Source of the DNA: Galactobacillus timonensis
GTDB lineage: Bacteria; Bacillota_I; Bacilli_A; Erysipelotrichales; Erysipelotrichaceae
Direction: 5' to 3'
DNA: 64,000 nt
NCBI RefSeq assembly: GCF_900240265.1
Contig: NZ_LT964739.1
Coordinates: 534,693-598,692 of the forward strand
Shown here: piece by piece, positions 36,559-45,205 of the stretch
How the letters are laid out: each line of letters starts with the position of its first letter
Position numbering within the stretch: position 1 is the first letter of the stretch
The notes under the pieces: generated by a model
Seen by the model: the letters and a program-made list of their open reading frames with translations, nothing else
The model's database searches: none
What the model was told of the DNA's origin: nothing
Position numbers and translations under genes: made by a program

Positions 36559-37180
36559 CCAGAATATCCTTTACAGCCCGGTAGGCGTCTTCAATCACAG
36601 TGTCAACGTCCCGGCTGGCGTCGATGATGATCATCCGGTCCGCATACATACGGATCACTTTCTGATAACCGTCATAGACAGCCTTATGAAATGACAGCGC
36701 CTCCTGATCAAGACGATCAAGCGACGTGCGGTTCTTCTGAATGCGCGCAATGCCAAGCTCTGCCGGCACATTGAGGAAGATCGTTTTATCGGGCATATGG
36801 TTCTCGATGGCAAACTGGTTGATGGCATAGACAGCTTCGATGCCAAGCCCTCTGCCGCATCCCTGATAGGCAAGCGAACTGTCAACGAAACGGTCACTGA
36901 TCACGCTGATGCCTTTGTAGAGATCCGGAAGAACAACATCCACCAGATGCTGGCGGCGGCTGGCCGCATACAGCAATGCCTCGGTGCGTGCATCCTCCGC
37001 CGTATTGGCCGGATCCAGAATGATATTGCGGATCTGTTCCGCAATGACACTTCCGCCGGGCTCACGTGTATAGCGAACCGCATAGCCTTCGCTCTCAAGA
37101 CGTTTCGTGACAGCGGTGGAAACTGTCGTTTTCCCGCTTCCGTCCGGTCCTTCGAAGGTGATGAATTTTCCTTTTGCCAT
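36545..37180 (-). CDS. tmk: Thymidylate kinase
   Basis: This 211-residue enzyme phosphorylates dTMP. The P-loop is GPDGSGKTT, followed by TREPGGSVIAEQIR, the LID-type DRFVDSSLAYQG region and a C-terminal VIRMYADRMIIIDASRD. The start at 37180 gives the canonical MAKGKFITFEG beginning. It has no Shine-Dalgarno; an extended -10 (TGCTACAAT) ends six bases before the ATG, consistent with a leaderless transcript. It heads the tmk-holB-ricT-rsmI-prsW operon. Confidence 0.95.
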   Translation of the reverse strand: MAKGKFITFEGPDGSGKTTVSTAVTKRLESEGYAVRYTREPGGSVIAEQIRNIILDPANTAEDARTEALLYAASRRQHLVDVVLPDLYKGISVISDRFVDSSLAYQGCGRGLGIEAVYAINQFAIENHMPDKTIFLNVPAELGIARIQKNRTSLDRLDQEALSFHKAVYDGYQKVIRMYADRMIIIDASRDVDTVIEDAYRAVKDILDGCR

Positions 37181-37311
37181 GCGCTTATTGTAGCACGAGA
37201 CACCCCTCATCTTCGCAGGTATGCAAAGATGCACGCCGCCATGGGCACATTGCTGTAAATGCAGAGTCACTCACCCTATAATGCTGAAACAGAAATCAGG
37301 GAGAGAATACG

Positions 37312-37752
37312 ATGCTTGCATTGATCAAACCGGAACGCGACGAACTGGACTACCGCGCCAAGCTGCTGACGAGGCCACATAATTTTGACTTCGGTGAAGA
37401 GCCGCAGACGTTTTCGGAAGAGGACTGGGACAGCTTCACAAAAACCTGGCTCTCTGACGATGCGAAACACATCTACCGCTACGGCTATTGCGAAGAGTGC
37501 GGCTTCTCTATCGGTGCAGCCAGCCTTTGTTCAACATCTTCCGATGCCTATCAGCTGCGGATTCTGATTGATTACAACATGCGCAAATGCGGATTTGGAG
37601 CTTCGCTGCTGGATCAGATGCTGGAACTGGCAAAGAAAAACGGCGCCTCCCGAGTGTATCTCACTCTGACGCCGGAAAATCCTTATTTACCGTTCTTTAC
37701 AAAGCGCGGCTTTGAGCACGAGGCAGCCGATACCTACTGCCGCATTCTTTGA
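37312..37752 (+). CDS. GNAT-family N-acetyltransferase
   Basis: This 146-residue protein has the GNAT acetyl-CoA signature in LRILIDYNMRKCGFGASLLD (Q/RxxGxG/A-like loop RKCGFGAS), then a VYLTLTPENPYLPFFTKRGF strand-turn typical of the fold's C-terminal half. Substrate unknown. GGGAGAG precedes the ATG, and TATAAT lies about 30 bp upstream. Monocistronic, ended by the shared terminator. Confidence 0.85.
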   Translation: MLALIKPERDELDYRAKLLTRPHNFDFGEEPQTFSEEDWDSFTKTWLSDDAKHIYRYGYCEECGFSIGAASLCSTSSDAYQLRILIDYNMRKCGFGASLLDQMLELAKKNGASRVYLTLTPENPYLPFFTKRGFEHEAADTYCRIL

Positions 37753-37785
37753 GCTCAACCGCTGCCCTCAGTGTCGGTTGAAGAA

Positions 37786-37819
37786 AAGGTGCAGAACCTT
37801 ATCCCCGGTTCTGCACCTT
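37786..37819. terminator. Bidirectional terminator between GNAT and VanY genes
   Basis: Stem AAAGGTGCAGAACC / GGTTCTGCACCTTT with an 8-nt loop. The VanY stop codon (TAA) is inside the loop, so the last VanY codons form one arm. Confidence 0.9.
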
Positions 37820-38626
37820 TGTCGTATTCGTAGTTTCATTATCGGCGTAATCGCCGCCTTCCTGATGGAAGTATTCCTCGAAGGTTTCCGAAGGATCCGT
37901 CTCATAGATCTTCGTCGCATAGTCAACCCCGACATAGCGGAAGTGCCATGGCTCATAGGAATAGCCCGTAATGTCGTCCTTCCCCTGAGGATAGCGGAGA
38001 ATGAAGCCATAGAGATGGGCATTCTTTGCCAGCCACTTTCCGGCGTCCGTATCCTCAAACGCCTGCTCAAAGTTATAGCCGTCAAAACTGCCATCACCCT
38101 CAACAAAGTCACAGGCAAGACCCGTCTGATGATCCGAATAGCCCGGACGCGAACTGATCGCATCCGCACGCTCCTTCCCGTACATATTCACATACTGCGA
38201 ATACAGAGACTGCTGATAGGACTCCGAACGATAGGCACTCGAAACCTTCAGCTCCACACCATCCTCTTTCGCATCTGCGGCCATCTGCGTCAGAGCCTGG
38301 CTCGCCTCGCTGCGCATCGTTACGTCGGAGTTCGTCGTCGGTATCATCACCGCCACAAGATCATCCGGCTCATACCCCTCCGGAAGCTTGTGTTTCTTGT
38401 TTGCCAGTATCAGAAGAGAATCCGGATCCGTAAAGAGTGATGGATCAACGGTCGGCTCCGGCGTCACTGCCGGTGCAGCTGCCGCCGTCGGCGAAGCCGA
38501 CGCCATAGTCTTTTCGGCGCGCTGAACACTGGCTTTGTGCACAGCGAAGCCGATGATGGCAATGGCAACCGCCGCCGCACAGACAACCGTCACCAGTCTC
38601 TTTTTGTTTATCCGTCTCTTCTTCAT
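37799..38626 (-). CDS. VanY-type D-alanyl-D-alanine carboxypeptidase (M15B)
   Basis: This 275-residue protein has an N-terminal membrane anchor (LVTVVCAAAVAIAIIGFAV) and an Ala/Pro-rich spacer. The M15 catalytic domain shows SAYRS, SDHQTGLACDF (zinc His and Asp) and EPWHFRYVG (catalytic Glu and zinc His). It would trim D-Ala from peptidoglycan stem peptides outside the membrane. No van regulators are nearby, so this is likely a housekeeping enzyme. It follows queT after 6 bp. Confidence 0.93.
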   Translation of the reverse strand: MKKRRINKKRLVTVVCAAAVAIAIIGFAVHKASVQRAEKTMASASPTAAAAPAVTPEPTVDPSLFTDPDSLLILANKKHKLPEGYEPDDLVAVMIPTTNSDVTMRSEASQALTQMAADAKEDGVELKVSSAYRSESYQQSLYSQYVNMYGKERADAISSRPGYSDHQTGLACDFVEGDGSFDGYNFEQAFEDTDAGKWLAKNAHLYGFILRYPQGKDDITGYSYEPWHFRYVGVDYATKIYETDPSETFEEYFHQEGGDYADNETTNTTKVQNRG

Positions 38627-38632
38627 AAATAC

Positions 38633-39154
38633 TTAGTTATTTTCAGGGAAAAGCTTCGTCTTCGCCAGCATCCGTACCAGGATCAGTCCCAGAATCACCG
38701 CCACCACTTCGCCGACCGCGACCCAGGCACCATTGATCAGTATGCTCGCAAACACATGGTCCGATACCGGGAACAAAACCCCGAGCTCCGTCCCGACAAG
38801 CACAAAGTTCCAGATCACCGGCATCGCCATGGATAATACCGGAACCCCTTTGATTTTCCTGTCTCTGAACTTCCAGGTAAAGTACGCCGCGCCAAGCGTT
38901 GCCAGCGTACCGACAACCGCATCGATCGCTCCTGTCGGATTGACGCCCGTCATGGCGCCGAGCAGATTCGTCAGAAAGCATCCAAGCGTCACGCCCCAGA
39001 TCGAAGGCTCATAAATCAACGGCAGCATCGTGAGGGCTTCCGCGATGCGCACCTGCATCATGCCGAACGAGATCGGCGCAAGCGCAAGCGACACCGCCGT
39101 GTACACTGCCGCAATCATGGCAATGTACGCCATTTGTTTCGTTTTCATTTTCAA
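38633..39154 (-). CDS. queT: QueT queuosine-precursor ECF transporter component
   Basis: This 173-residue protein has five to six helices and QueT features: FGMMQVRIAEALTMLPLIYE, LGCFLTNLLGAMTG and AIDAVVGTLATLGAA. It would bind a queuosine precursor (preQ1 or queuine) with a shared ECF module encoded elsewhere. AAGGAG lies upstream of the ATG. A structured leader and a strong promoter precede it. Confidence 0.9.
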   Translation of the reverse strand: MKMKTKQMAYIAMIAAVYTAVSLALAPISFGMMQVRIAEALTMLPLIYEPSIWGVTLGCFLTNLLGAMTGVNPTGAIDAVVGTLATLGAAYFTWKFRDRKIKGVPVLSMAMPVIWNFVLVGTELGVLFPVSDHVFASILINGAWVAVGEVVAVILGLILVRMLAKTKLFPENN

Positions 39155-39160
39155 ACATCT

Positions 39161-39198
39161 CCTTATTTTAGCTTTACGTCAGGTAGCCGCTACTGACG
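39161..39198 (-). promoter_or_regulatory. Structured queT leader, possible preQ1-I-like pseudoknot
   Basis: The leader has stem CGTCAG / CTGACG whose loop contains TAGC. An A-rich tail (AAAGCTAAAATAAGGAG) provides GCTA that could pair with the loop next to the Shine-Dalgarno sequence. This resembles the H-type pseudoknot of preQ1-I riboswitches, and the gene fits, but I could not match every conserved base. Confidence 0.35.
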
Positions 39199-39222
39199 AC
39201 GGGAAACGAACCCGCATCGCCT

Positions 39223-39251
39223 ATTATAAGAAGGTTTGCCTTATTCCTCAA
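39223..39251 (-). promoter_or_regulatory. Promoter of queT-vanY
   Basis: -35 TTGAGG and perfect -10 TATAAT with a 17-bp spacer. The -35 lies inside the 3' end of the preceding hydrolase gene. Confidence 0.75.
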
Positions 39252-39765
39252 TCTGAATCTGACAGCTGCGCATCGTCGTCAGCGCCGCTTCGTGCGACTC
39301 TGGCGTAACACCTGCACAGCACTTCGGATCCAGTGAAATGTTCACTTCCGGAAGATATGCCTTAATCAATAACGCATTTGAAATCACGCAGATGTCCGTA
39401 CAGAGACCCACGATCTCAACCTCGATCGGACTTGCCGCATTCAGCTTCTTCAGATACTCCGCCAGTTTCACGGAACCAAAGGTCGGTTTATCGAAGATCA
39501 CGCAGCCAGACAGAAGTTCATCGATGCCCGGATACAACTGCCAGCCATCCGTTCCCTCAATGCAGTGCTCCACCGGCAAGTGTCTACCCTCATAGGTTTT
39601 AAGATAGTTTTCCGGATGCGTGTCACGCGTCGCAACCACATTCTCCGGCTCATAGGTGCGGATTTTCTCCTTCACCGCCTCAACAATGCTCTGCGCCTCC
39701 TTTGTGCCAAGAGACCCGTCGATGAAATCCCTCTGCATATCGACGACAACCAGAATCTTACGCAT
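39241..39765 (-). CDS. Nicotinamidase-like cysteine hydrolase
   Basis: This 174-residue isochorismatase-fold hydrolase has the catalytic Asp in VVDMQRDFIDGSL, metal-site DTHPENY, a nicotinamidase-like HLPVEHCIEGTDGW region and the nucleophile in GLCTDICV. Nicotinamide to nicotinate hydrolysis is the likely reaction, feeding NAD salvage, although exact substrate is not certain. The start overlaps the upstream nucleosidase gene by 8 bp. Confidence 0.85.
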   Translation of the reverse strand: MRKILVVVDMQRDFIDGSLGTKEAQSIVEAVKEKIRTYEPENVVATRDTHPENYLKTYEGRHLPVEHCIEGTDGWQLYPGIDELLSGCVIFDKPTFGSVKLAEYLKKLNAASPIEVEIVGLCTDICVISNALLIKAYLPEVNISLDPKCCAGVTPESHEAALTTMRSCQIQIEE

Positions 39766-40468
39766 CTTCCATTTCCTCCATCATGCGAAGCGTAATCTTT
39801 GCACAGTGCTTTGCCGCAATTGCCTCAAACTGATCGTACTGCATGATATCCGAACCATCAGCCTTGTCCGAAATCGCCCGCAGGATCACAAACGGCACAT
39901 GGTTCAGCCAGCTCGCCTGCGCAATTGCCGTCCCCTCCATCTCGCAGCAGTCTGCCGCAAATGTATCACGGATCCACTTCTTCTTTTCCGGATCGCGGAT
40001 GAACTGGTCCCCCGAAACAACACGACCCTCTTTCGCATTTACTTCAGGCGCCACGTTCCTCACCGCCTGAAGCGCCAGCCTCCGCAGCCGCTCATCGGCT
40101 TTGATCGGAAACACATCATGTCCCATCTGCGGCACTTCGCCCGGCGCATAGCCGAATACCGTCGCATCCACATCGTGATAGATCGCATCTCTCGATACAA
40201 GGACATCCAGAATGTTGAGATCATTGTTCAGCGAACCGGCGACACCCGTATTGATCACCTGATCCACACCGAAGCAGTCCACCAGAATCTGTACACAGAT
40301 TCCCGCATTCACCTTGCCGATGCCGCTGCGCACCACGACGGCCTCACTCTTTCCGATCGTCCCCTCGTAGAACGTCATCTGCGCAATCGTCAATTCATTT
40401 GTCACGTGCATCGCATCCTTGAGCACATCCATCTCAACCTGCATCGCACCGATAATACCTGTCTTCAT
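39758..40468 (-). CDS. mtnN: 5'-methylthioadenosine/S-adenosylhomocysteine nucleosidase
   Basis: This 236-residue enzyme hydrolyses MTA and SAH to adenine and the thioribosyl product. It shows GIIGAMQVEMDVL at the N-terminus, NTGVAGSL, CCEMEGTAIAQ and the catalytic SDKADGS. It overlaps the S9 peptidase gene by 4 bp and the hydrolase gene by 8 bp, forming a tight operon. Confidence 0.95.
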   Translation of the reverse strand: MKTGIIGAMQVEMDVLKDAMHVTNELTIAQMTFYEGTIGKSEAVVVRSGIGKVNAGICVQILVDCFGVDQVINTGVAGSLNNDLNILDVLVSRDAIYHDVDATVFGYAPGEVPQMGHDVFPIKADERLRRLALQAVRNVAPEVNAKEGRVVSGDQFIRDPEKKKWIRDTFAADCCEMEGTAIAQASWLNHVPFVILRAISDKADGSDIMQYDQFEAIAAKHCAKITLRMMEEMEDA

Positions 40469-42429
40469 TTGCCTTCCCCTGTATGGGCATCAAACCACGC
40501 TGTCATCTCTGTTAAGCGCCGCAGGCGATGCTTCGGCAGACCAGAGCGCGACAACTCATGGTTCTCCCCATGGAACAATACCATCTTCGTCTCGACGCCC
40601 TGATAAGCCAGCGCCTGCATCATGGCCATCCCCTGCTCCAGAGGGCAGCGATGATCCTGATCACTGTGAATAAACAGAGTCGGCGTCGTTGCGCCTTCCA
40701 CATACTTCAAAGGCGAATGATCCCATTGCTTCGCATAGTCAAACGGTGAATCTGCACCGCACTGATCACTGTCAAACCACGGCCCGATATCCGCAATGAA
40801 CGTCATCGCCACCCAGTTTGAGATCGAACGCTGCGAAGCCGCACAGCAGAAACGGTCCGTATGCGTAATGACCCAGTTCGTCATAAAGCCGCCATAGCTG
40901 CCGCCCGTAATGCATACCCGATCCGGGTCAATCGAAGGATAGGCCGCTAAGGAAGCATCGACAAAGTCCATCAGATTCTTATAGTCCACATCCCCGTATT
41001 TGCCGCGAATATCCGCAAACGCGTCGCCGCGCCCATCGGAACCGCGGATATTGGTAAATAGAACAATGTAACCTTTGGCTGCCCAAACCTGCATCTCATG
41101 AAAGAATGTCTCGCCATAGACGCAGCGTGGTCCTCCATGCACATCCAGAATGGCCGCATACTTTTTCTGCGGATCATAATTCTCCGGCAGCAGCGCCCAG
41201 CCATGAAGCTGATCCGCACCGGAGACGTAATCGATCCGCTGCGGTTTTGCCACGTAGCAATCACGCATCACATCATCGCAGAAGCTGGAAACTTTCCTTA
41301 GTTCACCATTTTTCCGGTTCAGTGAATAAACTTCGGCCGGCGCCTTCCAATCCTGGTAAATGACAACGATTTCCTCTTCATTGATCGCAAAGCTGCCCAG
41401 CGTCCCGGCGCGCTCCCACAGCTTTTCACAATGGAACGACGCATCAAAGGCATACAGCACCGTATGATCCTCTTCTGTTGCGAATGTGTAGAAATGATCC
41501 TTAAAAACATCCTGACAACTGGAAATGTCCAGCGTATCTCCAATCACCGAATTATTGAGCGATACCGAAGGAACATATTTCTCCACAAGCATATCCTTCG
41601 TCACCAGATAGATATTGGCTGTCTGGTTGACGCCATACGTCTTGAGGTCCGAGGCCTGCGCATACAGCTGATGATTCAAAACAAACAGCGAAGCAAACTG
41701 ATAATCACTCCTGCCATAGATCGTTTCGATCGTATCCGAATCTTGTTTCCAGCGGTAAACCTGGTTCATGAGCGGCTGACTGCCATCCCATTTCGTTCCA
41801 GCAAAGTAGATAGTATCTCCATCCACGCTCATGTCCGCAACATCAAAAAGCGGCTCCGTAATTCGCTTCAGCTTCAGTGGATCCAGTTCCATCAGAAATA
41901 AAGCCTGCCGCTTCTTATTGGTAAAGTGACGGCCGTTGATCCAGTAAGGGATCTCATCGAGCACCTCGTAGTCCTCTTCCCCCTTCACTGCTTCGATGTA
42001 TTCTTTTTGTTCACGTTCAGTTTCCCGATAAAAATCAGGGTGCCCTGCATCAATGGTCGCGGTCACCGCCCATTTCCCGCAGGCCAGCTTCTTCATCTGC
42101 GAAACTAACAACGGCAGCTGCCCCACAAGGATCGCCTCCCCACCATGAATATCAATGACATATACATCGGTATAGCCGGGCTTTGTATCGCTGGAAGAGC
42201 GGCGCAGATACAGATGACAGTCATCATTCCATGCAAGTATGCCCGAGGAGAGGCCGGCGGTCAGCTGACGCACCTCTCCATTTTCATAAAGCCAGATATC
42301 CGTCTGATACTGGTTTTTGTCCAGCTGGCTGCGCGTCACTTCAAAGGCGGCAACCGTCCGGGACGGGTTCCAGGTCAGATTGCCGGGCACCGCATATTTC
42401 GTAACGTCTTCAATCGTAATCGCTCTCAT
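40465..42429 (-). CDS. S9-family (acylaminoacyl/prolyl oligopeptidase-type) peptidase
   Basis: This 654-residue serine peptidase has an N-terminal beta-propeller (about 1-390) and a C-terminal alpha/beta-hydrolase domain. The nucleophile is in GGSYGGFMTNW, the Asp in HSDQDHRCP, and the His in FHGENHELSRSG. It probably processes short peptides in the cytosol. It overlaps the Nudix gene by 4 bp and mtnN by 4 bp. Confidence 0.93.
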   Translation of the reverse strand: MRAITIEDVTKYAVPGNLTWNPSRTVAAFEVTRSQLDKNQYQTDIWLYENGEVRQLTAGLSSGILAWNDDCHLYLRRSSSDTKPGYTDVYVIDIHGGEAILVGQLPLLVSQMKKLACGKWAVTATIDAGHPDFYRETEREQKEYIEAVKGEEDYEVLDEIPYWINGRHFTNKKRQALFLMELDPLKLKRITEPLFDVADMSVDGDTIYFAGTKWDGSQPLMNQVYRWKQDSDTIETIYGRSDYQFASLFVLNHQLYAQASDLKTYGVNQTANIYLVTKDMLVEKYVPSVSLNNSVIGDTLDISSCQDVFKDHFYTFATEEDHTVLYAFDASFHCEKLWERAGTLGSFAINEEEIVVIYQDWKAPAEVYSLNRKNGELRKVSSFCDDVMRDCYVAKPQRIDYVSGADQLHGWALLPENYDPQKKYAAILDVHGGPRCVYGETFFHEMQVWAAKGYIVLFTNIRGSDGRGDAFADIRGKYGDVDYKNLMDFVDASLAAYPSIDPDRVCITGGSYGGFMTNWVITHTDRFCCAASQRSISNWVAMTFIADIGPWFDSDQCGADSPFDYAKQWDHSPLKYVEGATTPTLFIHSDQDHRCPLEQGMAMMQALAYQGVETKMVLFHGENHELSRSGLPKHRLRRLTEMTAWFDAHTGEGK

Positions 42430-42986
42430 CGTTTTTCTCCCATATATTCGCGAACCAGGAAAGCCATCACCATTGTTTTGGCGTCGGTGACTTTTCCTTC
42501 TTTAATCTCTTCAATCAGATCATCGATTTTCATCTTTGATACATTGAGCTGCTCATCCGGATCCAAATGCTGGCCAAGGAACTCTCCTTTTTCAGCATAG
42601 TACATGTCAATGACTTCTTCGTCATAGGCAGGCGTCGGTACCATCTGGCCAAGATAATGCCACTCCTTGCCTGCAAAACCGGTTTCTTCAACGATCTCGC
42701 GCTGCGCCGTTTGGAATGGTTCTTCACCAATCTCTTTCTTTCCGGCCGGGAATTCGAGCATCGGCTTACGCTGCGCATAGCGCCATTGCGTCACAAGAAA
42801 GAACGTATCATCCGTATCGTGCAGCGCAATCGCAACGCCGCCGCGATGTTCCACCACCTCACGCAAAACAATCGAGCCATCCGGCATCTGTGCCTCATCT
42901 TTACGTATCTGAAAGACAGCACCTTCATAGATGCGCTGGGAACGTATTGTTTTCTGTTCCAGATCTTCTTTTTTCATAACCCTCAC
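42426..42986 (-). CDS. Nudix hydrolase (ADP-ribose pyrophosphatase type)
   Basis: This 186-residue protein has a complete Nudix box, GKKEIGEEPFQTAQREIVEE followed by TG. Flanking features (VEHRGGVAIAL, QWRYAQRKPMLEFPAG) match ADP-ribose pyrophosphatases. I keep the GTG start at 42986, which has AGGA six bases upstream; the ATG nine bases later has GAGGG too close. First gene of the Nudix-S9-mtnN-hydrolase operon. Confidence 0.92.
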   Translation of the reverse strand: MRVMKKEDLEQKTIRSQRIYEGAVFQIRKDEAQMPDGSIVLREVVEHRGGVAIALHDTDDTFFLVTQWRYAQRKPMLEFPAGKKEIGEEPFQTAQREIVEETGFAGKEWHYLGQMVPTPAYDEEVIDMYYAEKGEFLGQHLDPDEQLNVSKMKIDDLIEEIKEGKVTDAKTMVMAFLVREYMGEKR

Positions 42987-43020
42987 CCAATGTCCTAATC
43001 TTAGCGCATATACTTGTATT

Positions 43021-43446
43021 ATGAAAAACGTCTATTTTGCCGGCAGTATCCGCGGCGGCCGCGAAGATGCGGCACTGTATCACGAAATCATCTGTCACAT
43101 CAATAAGACGGATCATGTTCTGACGGAACAGGTCGGTAACATGAACCGATCTACCAGAGAACAGGGCCGCAAAAAGGATGCCCTCATCTATGCTCAGGAT
43201 ACGGCATGGATTCAGGCCTGCGACATCGTCATCGCCGAGTGTACACACCCGTCTCTCGGTGTCGGCTATGAGATGGCATACGCCGAAAAATACAATAAGC
43301 CCGTCTTTATCTTCTATCGCAGCGCAGAAACACAGTTATCCGCCATGTTAACAGGGGATCCTTACTTCCACATAGCATCCTATTCATCCAAAGAAGAGCT
43401 GCTGCAGATGATCGATGAAGTATTACAAAAACCCTGCAGCGCATGA
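43021..43446 (+). CDS. Nucleoside 2-deoxyribosyltransferase-like / DNPH1-type nucleotide hydrolase
   Basis: This 141-residue protein has FAGSIRGGRED at the start, an RKKDALIYAQDTAWIQACDIVIAE region and HPSLGVGYEMAYA. These match the NDT/RCL (DNPH1) family that hydrolyses the N-glycosidic bond of deoxynucleoside monophosphates. It has no Shine-Dalgarno; TATACT ends six bases before the ATG, suggesting a leaderless transcript. Confidence 0.85.
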   Translation: MKNVYFAGSIRGGREDAALYHEIICHINKTDHVLTEQVGNMNRSTREQGRKKDALIYAQDTAWIQACDIVIAECTHPSLGVGYEMAYAEKYNKPVFIFYRSAETQLSAMLTGDPYFHIASYSSKEELLQMIDEVLQKPCSA

Positions 43447-43457
43447 GGCTGCAGGCA
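43430..43457 (-). terminator. Terminator between convergent genes
   Basis: Stem CCTGCAGC / GCTGCAGG with the DNPH1-type gene's TGA in the loop. On the minus strand it is followed by GTTTTTG, ending the phosphatase transcript. Confidence 0.75.
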
Positions 43458-43461
43458 GTAA

Positions 43462-44232
43462 TCATTGTTCCAGATAATAATCCCTGATTTGGGAAACATC
43501 ATGATCGCTGAGGCTGTACTCCTGACGAACATAGTTGTCGAGACTTCCGCAGCGTTTTTTCATTTCGGCAAGAACAGCTTCGCCGATCTCAGGCCGCACA
43601 CCCTTCTGCATCAACAAAAGCTGCCTGGCCTCGGGATGGGATTCGATGCGCTGCGCCTCCTGTTCCATGCATGCGGAAATGCGGCGCTGAAAATAGACGT
43701 TGCTTAACAAATAATCTTTAAGGATCACTTCCTCAGTAACGCCCAGCAGCGCTTCTACAACCATCGCCGCGACGCCAGTGCGATCCTTTCCGGTTGCACA
43801 ATGAAACACCAGCGGAACATTTCGTTCTTTGATCGCATTGACCAGAACATGGAAGGCTTCATTATGAAACGGCATCGCTACATAATAGCCTTCCAGCCGG
43901 TGCAGCTGATCGATGCCTTCTTTTCCGATCCGGTGCATGCCAGCAGGGGAAAAATCAATCTGTTCCCCGCCCGTGCTAACGACGCCAGAGTGTCTCAGCA
44001 TCGTTATGTTTTCAAATTCCGGATCTGGTTTGGCAGCTTCTTCCTCCGCTGTTCTTAGATCCAGGATGCAGCGGATATTGAGGCTGCGAAAAAAGGCCTT
44101 CTCCTCATCATTCATCAGATAAAGGCCGCCGGATCTGTAGATCAGACCTTCCCGGATCTGGCGGCCGTCCGCTGTACGGATACCGCCAAGGTCACGGAAA
44201 TTGATTTCATCATGCATCGCGGAAATGTTCAT
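43462..44232 (-). CDS. Tyrosine/dual-specificity phosphatase (Y_phosphatase3 type)
   Basis: This 256-residue phosphatase has the active-site loop HCATGKDRTG (Cys nucleophile, Arg). The N-terminal NFRDLGGIRTADGRQIREG is typical of the family related to PtpA-like/IphP enzymes. The substrate could be protein phosphotyrosine or phosphoinositide. The start overlaps the flavoprotein stop by 4 bp. Confidence 0.9.
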   Translation of the reverse strand: MNISAMHDEINFRDLGGIRTADGRQIREGLIYRSGGLYLMNDEEKAFFRSLNIRCILDLRTAEEEAAKPDPEFENITMLRHSGVVSTGGEQIDFSPAGMHRIGKEGIDQLHRLEGYYVAMPFHNEAFHVLVNAIKERNVPLVFHCATGKDRTGVAAMVVEALLGVTEEVILKDYLLSNVYFQRRISACMEQEAQRIESHPEARQLLLMQKGVRPEIGEAVLAEMKKRCGSLDNYVRQEYSLSDHDVSQIRDYYLEQ

Positions 44233-45089
44233 TTTTTCAAGGCCTGCTGCGTCAGATAATTGACGGCTGAAAGAGCAGCGATGTTTCCCTGTCCCGCCGA
44301 CTTAATGTACTGATAAGGAAGTCCGGCGATGTCACCCGCCGCAAACAGTCCCGGCAGCGACGTGCTCATATCAATATTGACCTTCACGTGCGGCCCAACC
44401 GTTTCCAGTCCCGGAACAAGCTGGCCTGGCGCAATGGCTTCGCGCAGAATGAAAACGCCGTCCACCGTGTGGACCCCGGCATTGGTCTTTAAGCCGGTCA
44501 CCTTCATTTCACCAAGAATTTCCTGCGGCATCTCGCGTACCACCTCATAGCCGCCTTGAGATACTTCATCTTTGTAGAGCGGGAAGTACAGTACCTTTGC
44601 GGCATAGTCGCACAGGAACTTTGCTTCGTCTTCTTCCTTCGGGCTGCCACCGATCACTGCAACCGTCTTTCCTTTATAGAAAGCGCCATCGCAGGTTGCG
44701 CAATAGCTGACGCCGCGGCCAAGATATTTTTCTTCGCCCGGATATGGCTTGCCATTGACGACACCCGTCGCAAGGATGACGCTGGAAGCTTCATAAGAAT
44801 TCTTTGCGCCCTGCAGCACAAAGGAAGAGCCCATGCTGTAGACAGCCGTAATCTGATCTTCCGTAATGGAGACGCCCATGGAAGCCGCATGATCCAGGAA
44901 GCGCTTTGCCATTTCAGAGCCAGGAATTTCCGGCAGGCCAAGGTAGTTCAGCACCGTATGTGCCTTCTCAACCTTTACGCTTGAATTCTTGGATCCAATC
45001 AGGATGATGTTCTTTTTTCGTATGGTAGCGGTAATTGCCGCTTCAAGGCCCGCAGGCCCCGTTCCAATAATCGCAATATCGTAAGTCAT
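44229..45089 (-). CDS. Thioredoxin-reductase-family flavoprotein
   Basis: This 286-residue protein has the FAD motif GTGPAGLEAA, the redox pair in CATCDGAFY, an NADPH-type GGSPKEEDEA and the C-terminal GLFAAGDIAGLPYQ. The size and CxxC fit thioredoxin reductase, although sequence features such as GGSPKEEDE are not fully canonical, so it may be a related reductase. GGAGG precedes the ATG, and a TATAGT -10 element lies upstream. Confidence 0.85.
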   Translation of the reverse strand: MTYDIAIIGTGPAGLEAAITATIRKKNIILIGSKNSSVKVEKAHTVLNYLGLPEIPGSEMAKRFLDHAASMGVSITEDQITAVYSMGSSFVLQGAKNSYEASSVILATGVVNGKPYPGEEKYLGRGVSYCATCDGAFYKGKTVAVIGGSPKEEDEAKFLCDYAAKVLYFPLYKDEVSQGGYEVVREMPQEILGEMKVTGLKTNAGVHTVDGVFILREAIAPGQLVPGLETVGPHVKVNIDMSTSLPGLFAAGDIAGLPYQYIKSAGQGNIAALSAVNYLTQQALKK

Positions 45090-45205
45090 AATTAACCTCC
45101 GTTTTGATAAAGAATACTATACGGATCCGGATTTTCCGTCATGAATGCTCAAAAAAAATCAAGGGTTGATTCATTCCTTAAGATTGTATAAAATTTAGGC
45201 TATCG

